Assembly (NCBI RefSeq): GCF_019884725.1
Contig: NZ_CP082322.1
Coordinates: 2,666,001-2,730,000 of the forward strand
Direction: 5' to 3'
Length of the DNA: 64,000 bases
From: Leucobacter tenebrionis
Lineage (GTDB): Bacteria > Actinomycetota > Actinomycetes > Actinomycetales > Microbacteriaceae
In this document: positions 8,643 to 17,444 of the stretch, in pieces
How positions within the stretch are numbered: position 1 is the first letter of the stretch
How the letters are laid out: each line of letters begins with the position of its first letter
Translations under genes and position numbers: made by a program
The notes under the pieces: model-generated
Database searches by the model: none
The model's input: only the letters and a program-made list of their open reading frames with translations
What the model was told of the DNA's origin: nothing

Positions 8643-10202
8643 TCAGAACGGCCAGATGAGAGGGACGATGAGCACGGCGACGAACCCGAACAGGGCGATG
8701 CAGGGCAGGCCCAGTCTCCAATAGTCGCTGAAGCGGTAGCTGCCGGGCTCCTGCACCATGAGATTTCCGGCTGTGGCGACAGGGGTGAGGAAGGACGCGG
8801 CACCGGCGACGGTGATCGCCATCATCATCGGCAGCGGCGAGATATGCGCGGTCTCGGCGACCGCGACGGCGATCGGGGCGACGATGAGCACGGTCGCGAG
8901 GTTGCTGATGAATTGACCGAGGATCAGCACCACCAGAACCACGCCGAGCAGCAGCAGGTGGGGTGATCCGCCGCCGAACCAGGAGTTCAATGCCTGTGCG
9001 ATGAGGTCGGCCGCGCCGCTGGTCTGGATCGCGGTCGACAGCGGGACCATGCCCGCGACGATCACGAGGGTGGGCAGCGAAATCGATCGCTGTGCTTGCG
9101 TAACGGTGATCACGCGGGTGGCCACGAGCAGACCGCCGGCGAACATCACCACGATCGCAGGGGGCAGCACTCCTGTGGCGAGCACTGCAACCATCACCAC
9201 GAGCACCGCGGCGGCGAACCAGGCGCGGGGTCCGAGCACCACCGCCTGCCGGCGCACCTGATCAGGGGCGTCCACCGCGACGAGTCCCGGATGCGCGACG
9301 CGCCGGTCGATGGATTCCCACGCACCGCGCAGCAGCACGACATCGCCTACTCTGAGGTCGGCGCTGGCGAGGGCTGCGCCCTGGCGGTGGATCGCGACGA
9401 CGACGAGCTCCCCCGACTCCGTCCTCATCCCGGGGTAGACGTGATCGCCGAGGAACTGGGAGCGGGGCGGGATCACGATCTCGGTGATACCGGTCTCGTA
9501 CGTCACTGCCGTCTCCGAATGCTCGAGGGAGTAGTCGGCGGCAAGGGTCTCGGCATGCCTGCTGAGGTCGCGGGGCGCATTCTCGGAGCTGTGCCAGGGC
9601 AGCAGTTTCGGCCCGAGGAACAGGCAGATCAGAACCACGCCGAGTAGCAGCGGGACGCCGACGAGCGCGAACTCGAAGAAGCCGAACGGACGGCCGCCCG
9701 CTTCGACGGCGAGGTCCGAGACCATCAGGTTGATCGGAGTGCCGAGCAGGGTCAGCATAGAGCCGGCGTGGGCCGCGAACACCATCGGGATCAGCATCTG
9801 CGACGGCGGCTGCTTGGTTCGGGTGGCGAGCATCACCCCGACTGGGATGAGCGCTGCGACGGCGCCGTTCACGCTGATCAGGGCCGTCAGTCCCGCGGAG
9901 AGTAGCATCAGCGCGATGAGCACTGCCGAGCGCTTCTCACCCACACGCCGCGTGAGCTGCTGTCCCGCCCATGCTGTGACCCCGGTCGCGTCCAGCGCCT
10001 CGCTCACCACGAACAGCCCTGCGAGGTAGACCACGATCGGATCCCCGAATCCGGCGATGGTCTGCTCGAAGGTCACGACTCCGGTGCTGAAGAGCGCGAG
10101 AGCGACGCCGAGGGCGACGATCGCGGGTGGGATCTTGTTCCAGATGAACACGACGATCGCGAGGGCCAGGATCGTGAAGGTGGCGATCAAGGGATCGATC
10201 AT
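8643..10202 (-). CDS. DASS/SLC13-type transporter with RCK-C domain
   Basis: The 519-aa membrane protein has N- and C-terminal bundles of hydrophobic helices separated by a soluble block at about residues 210-310, in which TGITEIVIPPRSQFLGDHV looks like a TrkA-C (RCK-C) domain. The transport repeats include ISVNGAVAALIPVG and LLGTPINLMVSDL in the first half and ATVLIVAPIAVAVAETAHI and FLTPVATAGNLMV in the second; these match the SNT-like hairpins of divalent anion/Na+ symporters (sulfate, citrate, dicarboxylates). Single-protein transporter in the cytoplasmic membrane; substrate undetermined. Starts at ATG 10202 with GAGGAGC upstream. Confidence 0.85.
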   Translation of the reverse strand: MIDPLIATFTILALAIVVFIWNKIPPAIVALGVALALFSTGVVTFEQTIAGFGDPIVVYLAGLFVVSEALDATGVTAWAGQQLTRRVGEKRSAVLIALMLLSAGLTALISVNGAVAALIPVGVMLATRTKQPPSQMLIPMVFAAHAGSMLTLLGTPINLMVSDLAVEAGGRPFGFFEFALVGVPLLLGVVLICLFLGPKLLPWHSSENAPRDLSRHAETLAADYSLEHSETAVTYETGITEIVIPPRSQFLGDHVYPGMRTESGELVVVAIHRQGAALASADLRVGDVVLLRGAWESIDRRVAHPGLVAVDAPDQVRRQAVVLGPRAWFAAAVLVVMVAVLATGVLPPAIVVMFAGGLLVATRVITVTQAQRSISLPTLVIVAGMVPLSTAIQTSGAADLIAQALNSWFGGGSPHLLLLGVVLVVLILGQFISNLATVLIVAPIAVAVAETAHISPLPMMMAITVAGAASFLTPVATAGNLMVQEPGSYRFSDYWRLGLPCIALFGFVAVLIVPLIWPF

Positions 10203-10321
10203 GCGGGCTCCTCGAGGTTCGACATGTTTTCTTTTCGGGCGGATGCGCTGGAAGGCTCACCAGCACCGCCTCCCCGGCCTCGTCGTCTTCAAGGATGACA
10301 AGATGCGGGCGCACTCGGCGG

Positions 10322-10424
10322 AGCATCACCCTCGCCGTCACCCTCGCCCCCATGGCGTGCGTCCCGTCACCGAGGCATCGCGGCGCAGGCGGTCAGCCGA
10401 GCGGGTGACGGCGAGGGTGATGCT
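10322..10424. promoter_or_regulatory. Perfect 22-bp inverted repeat pair in a divergent promoter region
   Basis: Positions 10322-10343 and 10403-10424 are exact reverse complements of each other over 22 bp; the shared core reads CATCACCCTCGCCGTCACCC. The arms are 59 bp apart, in the 258-bp space between the divergent DASS transporter and the amidohydrolase, and the right arm ends 36 bp before the amidohydrolase ATG. Two widely spaced identical sites suggest either operators for one regulator, possibly with looping, or a long hairpin in a leader transcript. No regulator gene adjoins. Confidence 0.45.
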
Positions 10425-10460
10425 TGGCACCGGACCTGTGAATTCGTGCACCATGGCTGC

Positions 10461-11780
10461 ATGAAAGCACCAGTAGCGCTGACCCACGTCACCGTCATCG
10501 CGGGGGACGCCGCAGGAACGGTACACCCCGAGTGGACCGTCCTCGTCGGAGCCGACGGGATCATCGAGTACGCGGGCCCCGCCGCGGAGGCCGTCGTTCC
10601 GCCCGGATATGCCACGATCGCCGGGGCGGGCAAGTTCGTCATCCCCGGCCTGATCAATGCGCATGCCCACTTGTTCTCGAACGGCAAGCCGCTCTCGAAG
10701 GTCTACATGCACCCGAAGACGGAGCAGGTGCTCACGAGATTCATGCGCGGTCCCCTCGGTCAAGCGCTCATGCGAGGCCGTACGAAGCGGAACGCCCTGA
10801 ATCAGTTGCACAGCGGGGTCACCACGATCCGCACGGTCGGCGATGTCGCCTTCGAGGTGATGGCCATCCGGGAGCGGATCGAGCGTGGCGAGCTGGTCGG
10901 CCCGCGCATCCTCCCGTCGGGTCCGCTGCTGGCGATCCCCAACGGGCACGGCGCACCCCAGATCGCGCACGAGGCCGAGACACCGGATCAGGCGCGCACC
11001 GGCACCCGCATCAACCTGTCGCACGGTGCACGCTCCATCAAGATATCGGCGACCGGAGGCGTCACCGACGCGAAAGGCATCGGACACGCGGGCACTCCGG
11101 AGATGAGCGAGGAGGCGATGACCGCGATCTGCGCCGAGGCGCACGCGGCGGGAGTGCTCGTCGCCGCGCACGCTCAGAGCGCTGAGGGCGTGCGGCGGGC
11201 GCTCCGCGCGGGGGTCGACACGATTGAGCACGGCAGCAGCATGGACGACGAGATGATCGCACTGTATCGCGACAATCCGAGATCGTTGCGCGGCTGGTCA
11301 GCGATGATTCCAACACTGCAAGCCTGCCTGCCGCTGGTGAAGCTCGACCAGAGCTTCACCAAGGTCAGCGATGTCGTGAAGGCGAACGCCGAGTTCGTTC
11401 TGGAGGAGATGCTGTCGGGCATTCGTTCAGCACTCGAGAACGATATCGCCCTCGGCGTCGGCTCCGACTCCTCGGTGACCTATGTGACGCACTCGAACAC
11501 CTGGCGCGAGCTGGATTGCCTCGTACGGTTCGGGGGGTTGACAGCCGCTCAGGCCCTGCACGCCGTTACTCAGGTGAACGCTCGCATTCTGGGTCTTGAT
11601 CAGCAGCTCGGATCGATCGCGGCCGGGAAGGCGGCGGATCTCGTGCTGCTCGAACAGAACCCGTTGGAGGCGCTGCGAACGCTGCAGCACCCGGTCTCCG
11701 TAATCGCGCGCGGCACGGTGATCGAGCACCCCGCGATCACCCGCATCGAGGCGATCGATGACCAACTCGACAGCTTCTAA
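10461..11780 (+). CDS. Amidohydrolase, imidazolonepropionase-like
   Basis: The 439-aa protein is read from ATG 10461; a GTG 15 bases earlier (10446) is in frame and cannot be excluded because neither has a strong RBS. It shows the beta-sandwich N-terminus (ALTHVTVIAGDAAG), the HxH motif in FVIPGLINAHAHLF near residue 69, a Lys-bearing segment (SIKISATGGVTD) that would supply the carbamylated-Lys-type bridging ligand, later His ligands in AAHAQS and DTIEHGSSMDDE, and the catalytic Asp in GVGSDSSVTYVTHSNTW. The family cleaves cyclic amides, dipeptides or related C-N bonds. It is divergent from the DASS transporter and unrelated in frame to the first amidohydrolase. Confidence 0.87.
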   Translation: MKAPVALTHVTVIAGDAAGTVHPEWTVLVGADGIIEYAGPAAEAVVPPGYATIAGAGKFVIPGLINAHAHLFSNGKPLSKVYMHPKTEQVLTRFMRGPLGQALMRGRTKRNALNQLHSGVTTIRTVGDVAFEVMAIRERIERGELVGPRILPSGPLLAIPNGHGAPQIAHEAETPDQARTGTRINLSHGARSIKISATGGVTDAKGIGHAGTPEMSEEAMTAICAEAHAAGVLVAAHAQSAEGVRRALRAGVDTIEHGSSMDDEMIALYRDNPRSLRGWSAMIPTLQACLPLVKLDQSFTKVSDVVKANAEFVLEEMLSGIRSALENDIALGVGSDSSVTYVTHSNTWRELDCLVRFGGLTAAQALHAVTQVNARILGLDQQLGSIAAGKAADLVLLEQNPLEALRTLQHPVSVIARGTVIEHPAITRIEAIDDQLDSF

Positions 11781-11905
11781 GCGCGTATCGAGGGGCGGGT
11801 GACGTCGCGGGTGAAGGTGCGCCCAGGAGGCCGAAGCGCAGGCATATTGGACAGAGTGGGCCGCTGAAAACAGCGGTTCGCGGAAACCTGGAGAAGGACA
11901 CGCAG

Positions 11906-12577
11906 ATGTGGGAAGCAATAGGCGATACGATGCCGCTCGCGATCGGTCTGGCTCTGAGCCCGTTCGCGATCACCACTGGGATCGTCCTCCTGCTCGGGGA
12001 CAGGGGGCGCCTCAAGACCGCCTTCTTCGCTCTGGGGTGGTTGCTCGCCATCTGCGCCATCGCTGCGGTCGCGCTCGTCATCGTCGAGTCCGCGGCGGCG
12101 GTGGATGACGAAGCCACGGAAGCGGGAGTCGACATTGTTCAGCTTCTCATCGCAGCCCTGTTCCTGGTCCTTGCTCTGGTCGCCTGGACCAAGCGCCCGC
12201 GCGGCGAGGAACCGGCGAAATCAAAACTTCTCGATCGTCTTGATGGTCTGAGCATCTTCGGTGCGCTCGGGATAGGCGTGGCGCAAGGACTCCTGGTGAT
12301 CAAAAATCTGCCGCTGGCCTTGGGCGCCGGTGCGAGGTTCGGCGAGGCCGGCTTGACCGGAAGCACCGCCGTGGTCGCCTTGGCTGTCTTCTCGGTCGTC
12401 GCCTCTCTGGGAGTACTGGTGCCGCTGGGATTCGCCGTCGTGGCGGGGCCTCGCCTCGCTCCTGCGCTCGGAGCGACACGAACGTGGATCGAAGCGAACA
12501 TGACTGCGATCACGATCGTCATCCTGCTCATTCTCGGCGGGTACTTCCTCGGCCAGGGCGTAGGCATTCTCGGTTGA
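11906..12577 (+). CDS. GAP/SfLAP-family integral membrane protein
   Basis: The 223-aa protein starts at ATG 11906 with GGAGAAGG 11 bases upstream. Six hydrophobic segments are apparent in two groups separated by a charged loop (TKRPRGEEPAKSKLLDRL). The first helix, IGLALSPFAITTGIVLLLG, and the following GRLKTAFFALGWLLAI are typical of the GAP family (Sap, sulfolipid-1-addressing protein-like), an actinobacterial group resembling LysE-type exporters. In mycobacteria members assist export of glycolipids or peptidolipids; no such partner gene is nearby, so the role is open. Confidence 0.75.
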   Translation: MWEAIGDTMPLAIGLALSPFAITTGIVLLLGDRGRLKTAFFALGWLLAICAIAAVALVIVESAAAVDDEATEAGVDIVQLLIAALFLVLALVAWTKRPRGEEPAKSKLLDRLDGLSIFGALGIGVAQGLLVIKNLPLALGAGARFGEAGLTGSTAVVALAVFSVVASLGVLVPLGFAVVAGPRLAPALGATRTWIEANMTAITIVILLILGGYFLGQGVGILG

Positions 12578-12621
12578 ATGGTGATCTGATCGGCGCTGGA
12601 GGAGACGACGAAAGGCCGAGG

Positions 12622-14187
12622 TCAGTTGAGCGCTGCTTCGTCCTCGTTCCGAACGAAGATCGAGAACTGCGCGGCCCGCGCGATCGCCTCATCGCGGGAG
12701 CTGACGCCGAGCTTCCTGAATACGGAGCGCAGCTGAGTCTTCACGGTGTTCAACGACACCCCTAGCGAATCCGCCACCTCCGCGGTGGTCGTGTGCAGTG
12801 TGAGAGCGTCGAGAACGCGGCGCTCGGCGGGAGTGAGCGCGGGTCTCGCCAGCATAGGAGCACGGAAGGTGAGCCCGGCCAGAGCCGTATCGAACGCTGC
12901 CGCCTCGGATGCCGTGAGCCGAGCTCTCACCAGCTCGATGACGCTGGCCGGGGTGCAGGTGAAAAGACGGCGGAACTGCTCCGAGCACGCGAGCTCTGCG
13001 ACCCGGCTCGCGAGCCCGGGAGAGACCTCGCCGAATTCCAAGCTCTCAAGGCTGGCCTGGAGCAGCTGCAGCTGTGCGAGGTGCTCCGGGCTTAAGGGCC
13101 CTCTGGACGCTGCCCGGCACAGGCGTCGTGCCTCTGCATAGGCGGAATCATGCAGGGCCACTTGTATCTGCGCCAGTCTTGTGTGAGGCCCGGGGCGGCT
13201 GGAAGATTCCACGATCGAGTTTGCTCTCTCGACGTTCCCGAGAACGAGCTCGGCCTCGATCTGCATGGCGGTGATCAGGTCATCGGCCAGTGTGCCCGGT
13301 TGGATCAGGTGCGCAGACGTGGTTGCTCGGATCGTTTCGAGCGCATCGTGAGGGCGCCGACGAGCCAGTTGATGGCGCGCCCGTGCGAGAAAGATGAACG
13401 GCCAGATCACATCGAAGACAGCGACATCGTCGAGCGCGGAGATGCGCTCATCCACATCGGCGTCCATACGCTCGACGGCGATCAGTGCGGCGACCGTCCG
13501 CTCAGTGCTCAACGCGTTTCCGTGAAAGGCGTCGGAGAGCGGCGGCAGGCTCTCCGCCAGTGCGAGTTGTCGCTGAGCCTCGTCTATGGAGCCCCGTATC
13601 GCGTGCGCAAGGGCTTCTCGCCCTGCCGTACTCCGAATGGCATCGATGTTCTCGCGGACTTCGCCGTACTGGCGCGCGATCGCGAACTCGCGAAGCGCCG
13701 AGCCGGTGTCTCCTGCGCACAGCAGCGTCGAGCCGACCTGCCAGTGGAAGAACCAGATCGGGCTGTTCTCGGCCCCTGTGTCGCCCGCACGCTCTTGTCG
13801 GATCAGCTCGCGGAGAAGCTTCGCGTAGGTGACTGCCGTAATCAGATCGCCGCCCGCACGGGAGGCGATCATCTGCAGCGCCCTGCAGACCGCTATCTGC
13901 TCGTCTTGCTCGTTCTCGCCCCGGAAGGAATTGAACGCCGAGGGCGGGAGCGGACGAGTCGACCGCAGGGCTACAGCGGATGACGGGTGGTTCAGATACA
14001 GCGCGGGATACTCGCGCAATACATCGCGCGGGAGAGCGATGACGGCGGCGATGAACTCTCGAAAATGCCGACTGAATAACTGCCAGATGTGCCGCGAAGC
14101 AACCTCGGCGATCTCCGTCGAGTCGCCCGTTGCCACGGCCGCCGCAAGCAACTGCCCTGCTGACTCGCCCTCTGTTCTGCCAGTCAT
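12622..14187 (-). CDS. LuxR-type regulator with helical (TPR-like) sensor region
   Basis: The 521-aa protein begins at ATG 14187 behind AGGAG. The C-terminal about 65 residues form a standard LuxR/GerE helix-turn-helix (LTPAERRVLDALTLHTTTAE then NTVKTQLRSVFRKLGV). The remaining 440 residues are alpha-helical and Ala/Arg/Glu-rich with repeat-like helices, resembling the MalT/TPR sensor part of LAL-type regulators, but no Walker A ATP-binding motif is visible and the length is about half of a full LAL protein. It is monocistronic, convergent with the GAP-family gene and 106 bp from the CDF gene. Ligand and targets unknown. Confidence 0.82.
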   Translation of the reverse strand: MTGRTEGESAGQLLAAAVATGDSTEIAEVASRHIWQLFSRHFREFIAAVIALPRDVLREYPALYLNHPSSAVALRSTRPLPPSAFNSFRGENEQDEQIAVCRALQMIASRAGGDLITAVTYAKLLRELIRQERAGDTGAENSPIWFFHWQVGSTLLCAGDTGSALREFAIARQYGEVRENIDAIRSTAGREALAHAIRGSIDEAQRQLALAESLPPLSDAFHGNALSTERTVAALIAVERMDADVDERISALDDVAVFDVIWPFIFLARARHQLARRRPHDALETIRATTSAHLIQPGTLADDLITAMQIEAELVLGNVERANSIVESSSRPGPHTRLAQIQVALHDSAYAEARRLCRAASRGPLSPEHLAQLQLLQASLESLEFGEVSPGLASRVAELACSEQFRRLFTCTPASVIELVRARLTASEAAAFDTALAGLTFRAPMLARPALTPAERRVLDALTLHTTTAEVADSLGVSLNTVKTQLRSVFRKLGVSSRDEAIARAAQFSIFVRNEDEAALN

Positions 14188-14293
14188 CGGTCACTCCTGA
14201 GTCTTGCCGTTGCTCCCTCAGCAGCATCCGTGCTCATTTGTGCACATTCTACCTGAGTCGGCCGCTGCATCCGCCGCGCGAGAGCGCAGCGTT

Positions 14294-15223
14294 CTATGCG
14301 CGGTGATCGCTCGAAGCGAAGTCGAGCGACTCCTCGTCGTCGACCGATAGCGAGAGCACCACGGTCTCGACGACCTCGTGCGTCTCGATCTGCCGCTCGA
14401 TCGCCCGCATCCGCCGTGCCACGTCGTGCTCGCGGGCGTCGCCCGCGAGGTCGACCTCCGCCACGATGAACAGGCGGTTCGGCCCGACGTACTCGATGTG
14501 CAGGTAGGTGACGCGCTGGATCTGCGGCGATGCCAGCAGCGCCTGCCCCACCCGTGCGCGCAGCGCGGGCGACGCGTTGGTGCCGATGAGGAACGCGATG
14601 TTGCGTTTGATGAGGATCAGGGCGACGATGCCGAGCAGCACGCCGACGAGGATCGAACCCACGGCGTCCCAGGCGGCGACGCCGGTGATCTGGTGCATCG
14701 CGATCGCTCCGCCGGCCAGCGCGAGGCCGATGAGGGCGGCCGCGTCCTCGAAGAACACGGCTCGCAGGGTCGTGTCGCTCGTCTCGAGCACGTAGTCCCA
14801 CGTCGACGTGCCGCGTTCGCGGGCCAGCCGCCGCGACTTCACCATGGCCTGGGTGAACGAGATGCCCTCGAGCACGAACGAGACGCCGAGCACCGTGTAC
14901 GCGACGACCGGGCTCTCCACCGGCCCGGTTTCCGAGAACTCCTGGATGCCGTGCATGATCGACACGATCGAACCGGCGGTGAAGATCCCGAACGCGGCGA
15001 TCAGCGACCAGACGAATGCCGCGCGGCCGTAGCCGAGCGGGTGCCGGAGATCCTTCCTGCGCGCGCCGTGGCGGTCGGCGACCAGCAGGAATACCTCGTT
15101 GCCCGCGTCCGCCCAGGAGTGGGCCGCCTCGGCGACCATCGAGGCCGATGAGGTGAGGATCGCGGCGACGGTTTTCGCGACTGCGACCAGGACGTTGGCG
15201 AGGAACGCGATGATGACGGTCAC
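14294..15223 (-). CDS. Cation diffusion facilitator (CDF) family metal transporter
   Basis: The 309-aa protein has six predicted helices. TM2 carries the CDF metal site HSWADAGNEVFLL, and TM5 supplies a second acidic site (FFEDAAALIG), together corresponding to the paired Asp/His sites of YiiP-like exporters. A C-terminal cytoplasmic domain of about 90 residues (LASPQIQRVTYLHIEYVG) has the ferredoxin-like fold expected for dimerisation. CDF proteins export Zn, Fe, Co or Mn in exchange for protons. The start is GTG 15223, directly at the first helix; a slightly longer N-terminus is not supported by sequence. It stands alone between divergently and convergently placed genes. Confidence 0.87.
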   Translation of the reverse strand: MTVIIAFLANVLVAVAKTVAAILTSSASMVAEAAHSWADAGNEVFLLVADRHGARRKDLRHPLGYGRAAFVWSLIAAFGIFTAGSIVSIMHGIQEFSETGPVESPVVAYTVLGVSFVLEGISFTQAMVKSRRLARERGTSTWDYVLETSDTTLRAVFFEDAAALIGLALAGGAIAMHQITGVAAWDAVGSILVGVLLGIVALILIKRNIAFLIGTNASPALRARVGQALLASPQIQRVTYLHIEYVGPNRLFIVAEVDLAGDAREHDVARRMRAIERQIETHEVVETVVLSLSVDDEESLDFASSDHRA

Positions 15224-15328
15224 GAGGTCAGGTTACTCCTCGACGGGCATCGGCGCTCGCCCACGGCGGAGCGATCCCGATCCCGAACACGACACCGAAC
15301 CGTCCGTTCATCCGCGCCCGGGACTACA

Positions 15329-15709
15329 GTGTGGAGGGTGAACCTCCGCCTGCGCCGTCCGAGGGGCACGGCACCGATCTTCGGGGCCGTGGCCGTCAGC
15401 TACGCCCTGAACTGCGGTCTCGGCGCGGCGGTCTCCGCGAAGCTCGTCGACACGAGCGGCTACCGATGGCTGCACCACCTGCTGTACATCGTGACCTGCA
15501 CGAGCGCAGCCGCAGCGGTCGTCGCGGCGTGCTGCGCTCGACCGCGTCGGGTGGACGCCGCGCTGATCCTGGCACCTGCCGCGGTGCCGCTCGCCGCCGT
15601 CGCGTTCCTCGGCGCGCGCGGCCCGCGGCATCCGATCGTCGCGCTCGCCGCCGCCCCGTTCATCGCCGCGAGCCTCCTGCGCTCGCGGCAACCGGCTGAT
15701 CGGAGCTGA
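15329..15709 (+). CDS. Hypothetical small membrane protein
   Basis: A 126-aa frame from GTG 15329, or possibly GTG 15338, with no convincing RBS for either. It has a basic N-terminus (NLRLRRPRG), then roughly four hydrophobic segments ([20 protein letters not shown], the [19 protein letters not shown] stretch, [19 protein letters not shown] and a final [15 protein letters not shown]). I do not recognise a family. Codon use is like its neighbours, and it ends 4 bp before the nitroreductase, so coupled expression is plausible. The antisense frames here lack any recognisable domain. Confidence 0.55.
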   Translation: MWRVNLRLRRPRGTAPIFGAVAVSYALNCGLGAAVSAKLVDTSGYRWLHHLLYIVTCTSAAAAVVAACCARPRRVDAALILAPAAVPLAAVAFLGARGPRHPIVALAAAPFIAASLLRSRQPADRS

Positions 15710-15713
15710 TCGC

Positions 15714-16520
15714 ATGGAACTGCTCGACGCCATCCGCAGGCGCAAGACCACGAACGGCCCCTTCCTGCCCGATCCCGTCTCGCCCGAGCATCAGCGGCTG
15801 CTCCTGGAGGCCGCGGGCCGCGCGCCGTCGCAGCTGAACAGCCAGCCCTGGCGATTCGTCGTCATCGAGAACCGCGAGACGATCGAGCGGATCGCCCGCA
15901 TCTCCGGGGAGAGCATGACCGAGGCCATGTCGAACGGCACGTTCTTCGAGCGCTACAAGCCGTACTTCCGCTTCAGCCGGGAGGAGATGGAGGAGAAGCG
16001 CAGCGGGATGCTGTTCGACAAGCTGCCCGCGGCACTCAGGCCGTTCACGGGCCAGGTGTTCACCCGTCGCGGGCAGATGCTGATGAACGCATTCGGCGTG
16101 CCGAAGACGCTCGGCGAGGAGAATCGAAGGCTCGTAGCGGGAGCGCCGCTGCTGCTGGGCGTGATGCTCGACCGTGGCGAGCACCGACCGGGGGAGCTGT
16201 CCTCGTTCTACTCGGTGTTCAGCATGGGTGCTGCGATGGAGAACGTCTGGCTCACCACCGTCGAACTCGGCATGGGGATCCAGTTCGTCTCCTTCCCGAT
16301 GGAGGTGCCCGGCAGATGGGAGGAGATCGAGCGGCTGCTCCGGGTTCCCGACGAACTCGACCTCATGGCCGTCTACCGCCTCGGCTACCTGCCGCCGGAG
16401 CAGCGCCGCCCGGCGATCGACTGGTCGAGCAGCCAGCGCAGGCTCATCTCGCAGTACGTGTTCCGGGAGACGTGCGAGACGCGGCAGGAAGGCTGGGACG
16501 AGGCGGGAGACGCCCCCTAG
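15714..16520 (+). CDS. Nitroreductase-family FMN protein
   Basis: The 268-aa protein opens with [20 protein letters not shown], equivalent to the RRS-F-type FMN-phosphate binding start of nitroreductases, followed by [23 protein letters not shown], the usual AxxAPSxxNxQPW signature. Later [20 protein letters not shown] matches the segment forming the flavin pocket. Such enzymes reduce nitroaromatics, quinones or enones with NAD(P)H, or act in halogen removal and thioether chemistry. At 268 aa it is longer than the common 200-220, with an insert around residues 75-130 that includes [12 protein letters not shown]. Start ATG 15714 is 4 bp after the preceding ORF. Confidence 0.85.
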   Translation: MELLDAIRRRKTTNGPFLPDPVSPEHQRLLLEAAGRAPSQLNSQPWRFVVIENRETIERIARISGESMTEAMSNGTFFERYKPYFRFSREEMEEKRSGMLFDKLPAALRPFTGQVFTRRGQMLMNAFGVPKTLGEENRRLVAGAPLLLGVMLDRGEHRPGELSSFYSVFSMGAAMENVWLTTVELGMGIQFVSFPMEVPGRWEEIERLLRVPDELDLMAVYRLGYLPPEQRRPAIDWSSSQRRLISQYVFRETCETRQEGWDEAGDAP

Positions 16521-16676
16521 CACTGTTTCCGCTCGAGCGACACGCCCTGGTACGACGATTGCGCGCTGCCTATCTTGGTGGGGAATCGGCGACGACGGAA
16601 GACGCGACAGACGTCGACGGAAGGCCCTGTCGGAAGACGTCGAGAGCCGGAGCGGGATCGACGAAGGGAGACTCCG

Positions 16677-17444
16677 ATGGATCTGAGCGGCAGGTGCGCT
16701 GTGGTCACGGGCGGTAACACCGGGATCGGTGCGGCGATCGTGCGAGCGCTGGCGCGGGCGGGGGCCGCGGTCGTCATCGACTATGTCGCCCACCCCGAGG
16801 ACGCGGCCGACCTGGTGCAGGAGATCACGAGTTCGGGCGGACGGGCGGTCGGCGTCGAGGCCGACGTCAGCACCGTGGCCGGGATCGACGAGCTGGTCTC
16901 CACGGCGGTGGACCGCTTCGGGCGGCTGGATGCGTTCGTGAACAACGCGGGCATCGAGACGCGGCACGGCATCCTGGAGATCGAGGAGCGCGCCTTCGAC
17001 GAGGTGATCGCCGTGAACCTGAAGAGCGCGGTGTTCGGCACCCAGAGAGCAGCGCAGCGGTTCATCGAACAGGGCTCGGGCGGCGTGGTCGTCAACATCT
17101 CGTCCGTGCACGAGGACTGGCCGATGCCCGGCAACCTGAGCTACTGCGTCTCCAAGGGCGGGATGCGCATGCTCACCCGCACGGCGGGGGTGGAGCTCGG
17201 GCCGCGGGGCATCCGCGTCGTCAACGTCGCGCCGGGAGCGGTGAACACGCCGATCAACGAGCAGACGATGCAGGACGACGCGCTGCGGGAGAAGCTGCGG
17301 GCGAGCATCCCGCTGCGCGAGGTCGCCGAGCCCTCCGAGATCGGGGACGTGGTCGCGTTCCTCCTCACGGACGAGGCCCGGTACATGACCGCGACGACCG
17401 TGTTCGTCGACGGCGGGATCATGCAGGGAAGCGTCGGGCTGTGA
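16677..17444 (+). CDS. Short-chain dehydrogenase/reductase (SDR), glucose dehydrogenase-like
   Basis: The 255-aa protein starts at ATG 16677 behind GGGAG. It has the cofactor motif VVTGGNTGIGAAIVRAL (TGxxxGxG), the NNAG motif after AFVN, the catalytic Ser in VVNISSVHED, the YxxxK pair in SYCVSKGGMRML, and the PG motif in VAPGAVNTPIN, so it should be an active classical SDR. Acting on sugars or polyols with NAD(P) is likely from its resemblance to glucose 1-dehydrogenases and from its translational coupling (GTGA overlap) to a GH15 glycosidase. Product identity is inference. Confidence 0.87.
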   Translation: MDLSGRCAVVTGGNTGIGAAIVRALARAGAAVVIDYVAHPEDAADLVQEITSSGGRAVGVEADVSTVAGIDELVSTAVDRFGRLDAFVNNAGIETRHGILEIEERAFDEVIAVNLKSAVFGTQRAAQRFIEQGSGGVVVNISSVHEDWPMPGNLSYCVSKGGMRMLTRTAGVELGPRGIRVVNVAPGAVNTPINEQTMQDDALREKLRASIPLREVAEPSEIGDVVAFLLTDEARYMTATTVFVDGGIMQGSVGL

